NCBI GenBank assembly: GCA_041394985.1
Contig: JAWLBI010000001.1
Span: forward strand, 1,798,001 to 1,862,000
Source: JAGLON01 sp041394985
GTDB taxonomy: Bacteria; Zixibacteria; MSB-5A5; GN15; JAAZOE01
DNA: 64,000 bases
Direction of reading: 5' to 3'
The position numbers and the translations under genes are program-made. Below the pieces are notes generated by a model. That model did no database searches. It saw only the letters and a program-made list of their open reading frames with translations, and had not been told where the DNA came from. Numbering within the stretch: position 1 is the first letter of the stretch; each line of letters starts with the position of its first letter. Below, one piece after another: positions 60,855 through 64,000 of this stretch.

Positions 60855-60883
60855 ATTCTATATCAATATCCATTTTTTGTCAA
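60855..60883 (-). promoter_or_regulatory. Candidate promoter of the repeat lipoprotein gene
   Basis: On the minus strand, a perfect TTGACA (60878-60883) and TAGAAT (60855-60860) with a 17-bp spacer. It lies about 80 bases upstream of the ATG, in an AT-rich interval (60776-61012) with no other feature. Confidence 0.55.
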
Positions 60884-61012
60884 TACGATGTTTTAAAATA
60901 ACAATATTATTAAAAAGGCAATATATAACTTCTTATGGTTATTTGTATATGCAAAGACACGCGCCGCGTATTCGACCAATATTTAAAGGAGTTTTTAGAT
61001 TTAAAAGTCGAT

Positions 61013-61037
61013 AAGGCGGAGCAATAGCGTCCGCCTT
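61013..61037 (-). terminator. Candidate terminator after ftsY
   Basis: An 8-bp stem (61013-61020 with 61030-61037) 11 bases beyond the ftsY stop. On the minus strand the T-run is delayed and short, so efficiency is uncertain. Confidence 0.55.
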
Positions 61038-61047
61038 TTCAAGGAAG

Positions 61048-61968
61048 TTATTTCTCGAAGAGGGCATCGATATACGATTGCGGATCGAACGGCTTCAAAT
61101 CGTCGATCTGTTCACCGAGGCCGATAAAATCAATCGGGACTGACATCTCTTCGGCAATAGCAATAACAACGCCACCCTTGGCTGTGCCGTCGAGTTTCGT
61201 AACAATCAATCCGTCACATCCGCCGGCCGAATCGGTGAACACCTTCACCTGCGAAAGCGCATTCTGGCCTGTCGTGCCGTCGAGTACCAGCTTGGGCTTG
61301 ATATTTTCCTCAGGAATGACCTTGGCGATGACGCGCTTAATTTTCTTCAACTCTTCCATTAAATGCGCCTTGGTGTGCAGGCGTCCGGCCGTATCGATGA
61401 GTAGCAAATCAATCCCGCGCGCCTTGGCCGCGGAAACGGCATCGAACGCTACTGATGCCGGGTCGGTGCCGTCCTTGGCGCGAATGAATTCGACGCCTGA
61501 CCGCTCGGCCCAGATACCAAGTTGATCGACTGCGGCGGCCCGAAATGTATCACACGCCGCGACCATCGTTTTCTTGCCACTATCCGAGAAGAATTTCGCA
61601 AGTTTGCCGACCGAGGTCGTTTTGCCGGTGCCATTGACGCCCATAATCAGCCAGACCGTCGGTCCATTACCGTTAAGGGCCGCCGGATCACGGTCTGATT
61701 GGACGATGGCGGATATTTCCGCCTTTAATTCGGTAATGACTTGCTCGGCATCCTTGATATTGTCTTTGGCAACTTTCTTTTTCAGATTCTCGATGATTTT
61801 CATCGAGGCGGCGACACCGACATCGCCTTGAATGAGAATCTCCTCGATCTCATCGAGCAAATCATCATCGACTTTGGCCGCTAACCCGACAACCTGTCGA
61901 ACCTTGCCGACGATGTTGTCCTTTGTCTTTTCCAGCCCCCGCTTGAAACTCTTGAAAAAATTTCTCAT
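61048..61968 (-). CDS. ftsY: Signal recognition particle receptor FtsY
   Basis: A 306-residue GTPase that docks SRP-ribosome complexes at the membrane. It contains the N domain, then G domain with GVNGTGKTTSVGKLAKF (P-loop), DTFRAAAVDQL, DTAGRLH, TKLDGTAKGG and the closing FIGLGEQIDDLKPF. It lacks the long acidic A domain of E. coli FtsY, as in many phyla. The start overlaps the smc stop by one base (TAATG). Confidence 0.97.
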   Translation of the reverse strand: MRNFFKSFKRGLEKTKDNIVGKVRQVVGLAAKVDDDLLDEIEEILIQGDVGVAASMKIIENLKKKVAKDNIKDAEQVITELKAEISAIVQSDRDPAALNGNGPTVWLIMGVNGTGKTTSVGKLAKFFSDSGKKTMVAACDTFRAAAVDQLGIWAERSGVEFIRAKDGTDPASVAFDAVSAAKARGIDLLLIDTAGRLHTKAHLMEELKKIKRVIAKVIPEENIKPKLVLDGTTGQNALSQVKVFTDSAGGCDGLIVTKLDGTAKGGVVIAIAEEMSVPIDFIGLGEQIDDLKPFDPQSYIDALFEK

Positions 61969-64000
61969 TATCCTGCTTGCTGTTCCTGCTCCTGCTCGCG
62001 CGACTGTCGGGCATAGTGGAGGTCTAAGATAGTGCCCTCGTCCTCGGTTTCCGTTTCCTTCTTGAAGCGAACCGCGACAACTTTACTAACGCCCGGTTCT
62101 TCCATCGTAACGCCATAGAGCGTGTCGGCGGCTTCCATCGTGATTTTGTTATGGGTGATGATAATGAACTGCGTCTGGCGAGCAAACGTGCGCACGATTT
62201 TCAGGAATCGTCCGACATTGACATCATCGAGCGGCGCATCAATTTCATCGAGGAAGCAGAACGGCGACGGCTTGACCATGTACAACGCGAACAGGAGAGA
62301 GATGGCCGTGAGTGCCCTCTCACCACCGGATAACTGCGCGATGGTCAATGGCTTTTTGCCGCGGGGACGAGAGATGATTTCGATGCGCGATTCCAGCGGA
62401 TCCGATTCATCTTCCAGAATCACATCGGCCTCACCGCCCGTGAACAACTCCTGGTACATCTGTTTGAAATTATCGCGCGCCTTGTGAATCGTATCGAGGA
62501 ACATCGCCTTGGCGGTTTGGTTGATTTTCTGAATCGTCGATTTCAGCGTCGATTTGGCCGTAATCAAATCATCAAGCTGCCTTGACAGGAAATCCTGACG
62601 CTGCTTCTGCTCTTCGTATTCCTCGAGAGCCAGCAGATTGACGATTCCCATTTTCTGGATATTGTCGCGCAGTGATTCCACGTGCGCGAGGGCTTGTTCT
62701 TTCGAAAACTCCGGATTCGGTGATTCTATCTCCAGTTCCTGAATATCGATGCGATGCTCCTCGCGGATGCGATCTTCGAGCTGTTCCAGTCGCGATTTGA
62801 CCTCGGTCTCTTTGATATTAGTCGTATGCGTCTCATCACTGATCTCATCACGCTCTTTGCGGAGCGCCTTGACATCAGTTTCAATAGCCGAAAGACTCGC
62901 ATTGATTTCGTCTCGGGTATGCCGCTTTTCCTGTTGGAGATTCGACTGCACCTGGCGCTGTTCGAAAATCTCCTGCAGTCTTTGCTCGTCGGCGACCAGC
63001 TGCTTTTTCAATGACTCGACGGTATCGCCGGCCTCGGAATTCTGTTGTTCCTTTTGTTCGATATTCGCGGAGATGTCATGCAGCATCTCCTCGTAATAGT
63101 CGATTTGCGACTGGGCATGCGAGCGCTTGCTCTCCAGCTCGATTTTCCTCACATTGAGGCGATTGACTTCTTCGGAGGCCTGCTGCGCGGCCTCTTCCAA
63201 TTCAGTTAGTCGCGACTTCTTATCCTGCACGATATTAGCGAGGTTCGCCTTTTCCTTGTCGAGCTGATCGAAGTCCAGGGCCAGCGTATACTGGCGGTGT
63301 TTCAATCTCTCGGTCTTCTGACCGATTTGATCCAATTGATGATCAATGCTCGTGAGCACCTCATCCGCCGCATTTATCTTGAACTGTTCTTCTTTGAGGC
63401 GAGAATTCAATTCATTGAAGTGAACCTTATCCTCTTCCAATTTCTCTTTGCCCTGGATAATTGCCTGGCGAAGCTCGCCGATGGTCAGCGTCAACTGAGC
63501 CTGTTTATCTTTATTCTGCTTGCTGCGATTGTCCAGTTCCGTGAGCTTCTGCTCGAGTGATTCGATTTCTTTTTTGCGCCCGATGAGGGAGACCTCTTCG
63601 GATGCGCCGCCGGTTATAATGCCGTCGCGCGAGAATAATTCGCCGTCAATCGTCGCGATGCGGTATCCGTCAGGAATCTGCTGAAGGATACGCTGCGCGC
63701 AGTTGTTGTTTTCGCACAGGACCGTCCGACCGAGCAGCGTTTGCGGTATTTTCTTGTACCGATCGTCGCAATCGACGAAGGAATCCGCCCAGCCGAGGAG
63801 TCCATCGGCCTGAGGTAATTCCGGTCGATTGACAGTCTCGGATAGTTTTTCCAGAATGAGAAATGTCGCGCGCCCGGCTTTTTTCTCTCGCAGATAGGAT
63901 ACGGCATCGCGCGCCGTATCTGTTTCCGAGCAAATGATATACTGCGCCGTTTCGCCGAGAGCGGCCTCGATAGCCGTCTGATATCCATCTTTCGGTCGCA
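61968..64000 (-). CDS. smc: Chromosome partition protein SMC, C-terminal part (5' end outside window)
   Basis: The minus-strand frame is open from 61968 to the right edge, about 677 residues, with no start in the window. From the edge inward it reads the hinge domain (ETAQYIICS, AGRATFLILEKL, TIDGELFSRDGIITGGAS), then a long coiled coil, then the C-terminal head with ABC signature LSGGERALTAISLLFALY and Walker B FCFLDEIDAPLDD, ending in a Gln/Glu-rich tail. It compacts chromosomes with ScpA and ScpB, whose genes lie at 23268-25255. The smc-ftsY order with one-base overlap is common. A TTG at 63494 is internal and not a start. Confidence 0.96.
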   Translation of the reverse strand, partial: RPKDGYQTAIEAALGETAQYIICSETDTARDAVSYLREKKAGRATFLILEKLSETVNRPELPQADGLLGWADSFVDCDDRYKKIPQTLLGRTVLCENNNCAQRILQQIPDGYRIATIDGELFSRDGIITGGASEEVSLIGRKKEIESLEQKLTELDNRSKQNKDKQAQLTLTIGELRQAIIQGKEKLEEDKVHFNELNSRLKEEQFKINAADEVLTSIDHQLDQIGQKTERLKHRQYTLALDFDQLDKEKANLANIVQDKKSRLTELEEAAQQASEEVNRLNVRKIELESKRSHAQSQIDYYEEMLHDISANIEQKEQQNSEAGDTVESLKKQLVADEQRLQEIFEQRQVQSNLQQEKRHTRDEINASLSAIETDVKALRKERDEISDETHTTNIKETEVKSRLEQLEDRIREEHRIDIQELEIESPNPEFSKEQALAHVESLRDNIQKMGIVNLLALEEYEEQKQRQDFLSRQLDDLITAKSTLKSTIQKINQTAKAMFLDTIHKARDNFKQMYQELFTGGEADVILEDESDPLESRIEIISRPRGKKPLTIAQLSGGERALTAISLLFALYMVKPSPFCFLDEIDAPLDDVNVGRFLKIVRTFARQTQFIIITHNKITMEAADTLYGVTMEEPGVSKVVAVRFKKETETEDEGTILDLHYARQSREQEQEQQAG

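Noticed and set aside
63614..63988. Minus-strand frames near the right edge (63614-63988, 63670-63933)
   Set aside because: The true smc frame is open through this stretch and reads hinge-domain sequence; these are shifted frames.

Overview
The window looks like chromosomal sequence from an uncultivated diderm bacterium of the Fibrobacteres-Chlorobi-Bacteroidetes sphere, most plausibly candidate phylum Zixibacteria or a close neighbour. That placement is inference. It rests on a complete Tol-Pal envelope cluster, large secreted proteins ending in FlgD-like sorting modules with the QNYPNPFNP signature, dockerin-type repeats on a secreted peptidase, and medium GC content. I see no rRNA, tRNA, insertion sequence, prophage or CRISPR array. 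Genes are tightly packed, many overlap by 1 to 25 bases, and transcription units end in clear intrinsic terminators.

Layout. 1-5061 is a six-gene membrane operon of unknown function in which a two-gene module (a membrane-anchored domain protein plus a polytopic protein) occurs twice, flanking an FN3-containing membrane protein and a small polytopic protein. A long AT-rich leader and a small basic protein follow, then pyruvate phosphate dikinase with histone-like lysine-rich ends. On the minus strand 9004-14253 is tolQ-tolR-tolA/tonB-tolB-pal-cpoB plus an extra unknown gene. 14624-18487 is a GlmL/MutL-type ATPase gene with two unknown partners. A secreted M28 peptidase (minus) and an HNH nuclease gene follow, then trpS-scpA-scpB-rluB, mreB, and a lipoprotein with FN3 and LamG-like domains.

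29580-31899 is an ECF sigma/anti-sigma pair with two Spy/CpxP-like periplasmic proteins, probably an envelope-stress unit. 32044-38896 is a translationally coupled chain: RNase R, a sigma-54 activator, an outer-membrane barrel, a lamin-tail/FlgD-like protein and a second barrel. Then come dgt, a small unknown gene, holA, a second ECF sigma/anti-sigma pair, pcm, a PspC/LiaF-like pair and glutaminase.

46848-57911 encodes surface and secreted proteins: an M1 peptidase with a dockerin, an M28 homologue lacking one metal ligand, and a 2441-residue protein made of about 18 cysteine-framed Ig-like modules, a cohesin-like domain, a dockerin-like region and a sorting module. The right end, on the minus strand, carries rlmH, a YjbQ-type gene, a repeat lipoprotein, ftsY and the C-terminal part of smc, which runs off the window.

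The strongest candidates for undescribed biology are the duplicated membrane module at 1-5061, the cohesin/dockerin-bearing surface set, the GlmL trio without a visible mutase, and the RNase R / sigma-54 activator / outer-membrane chain.
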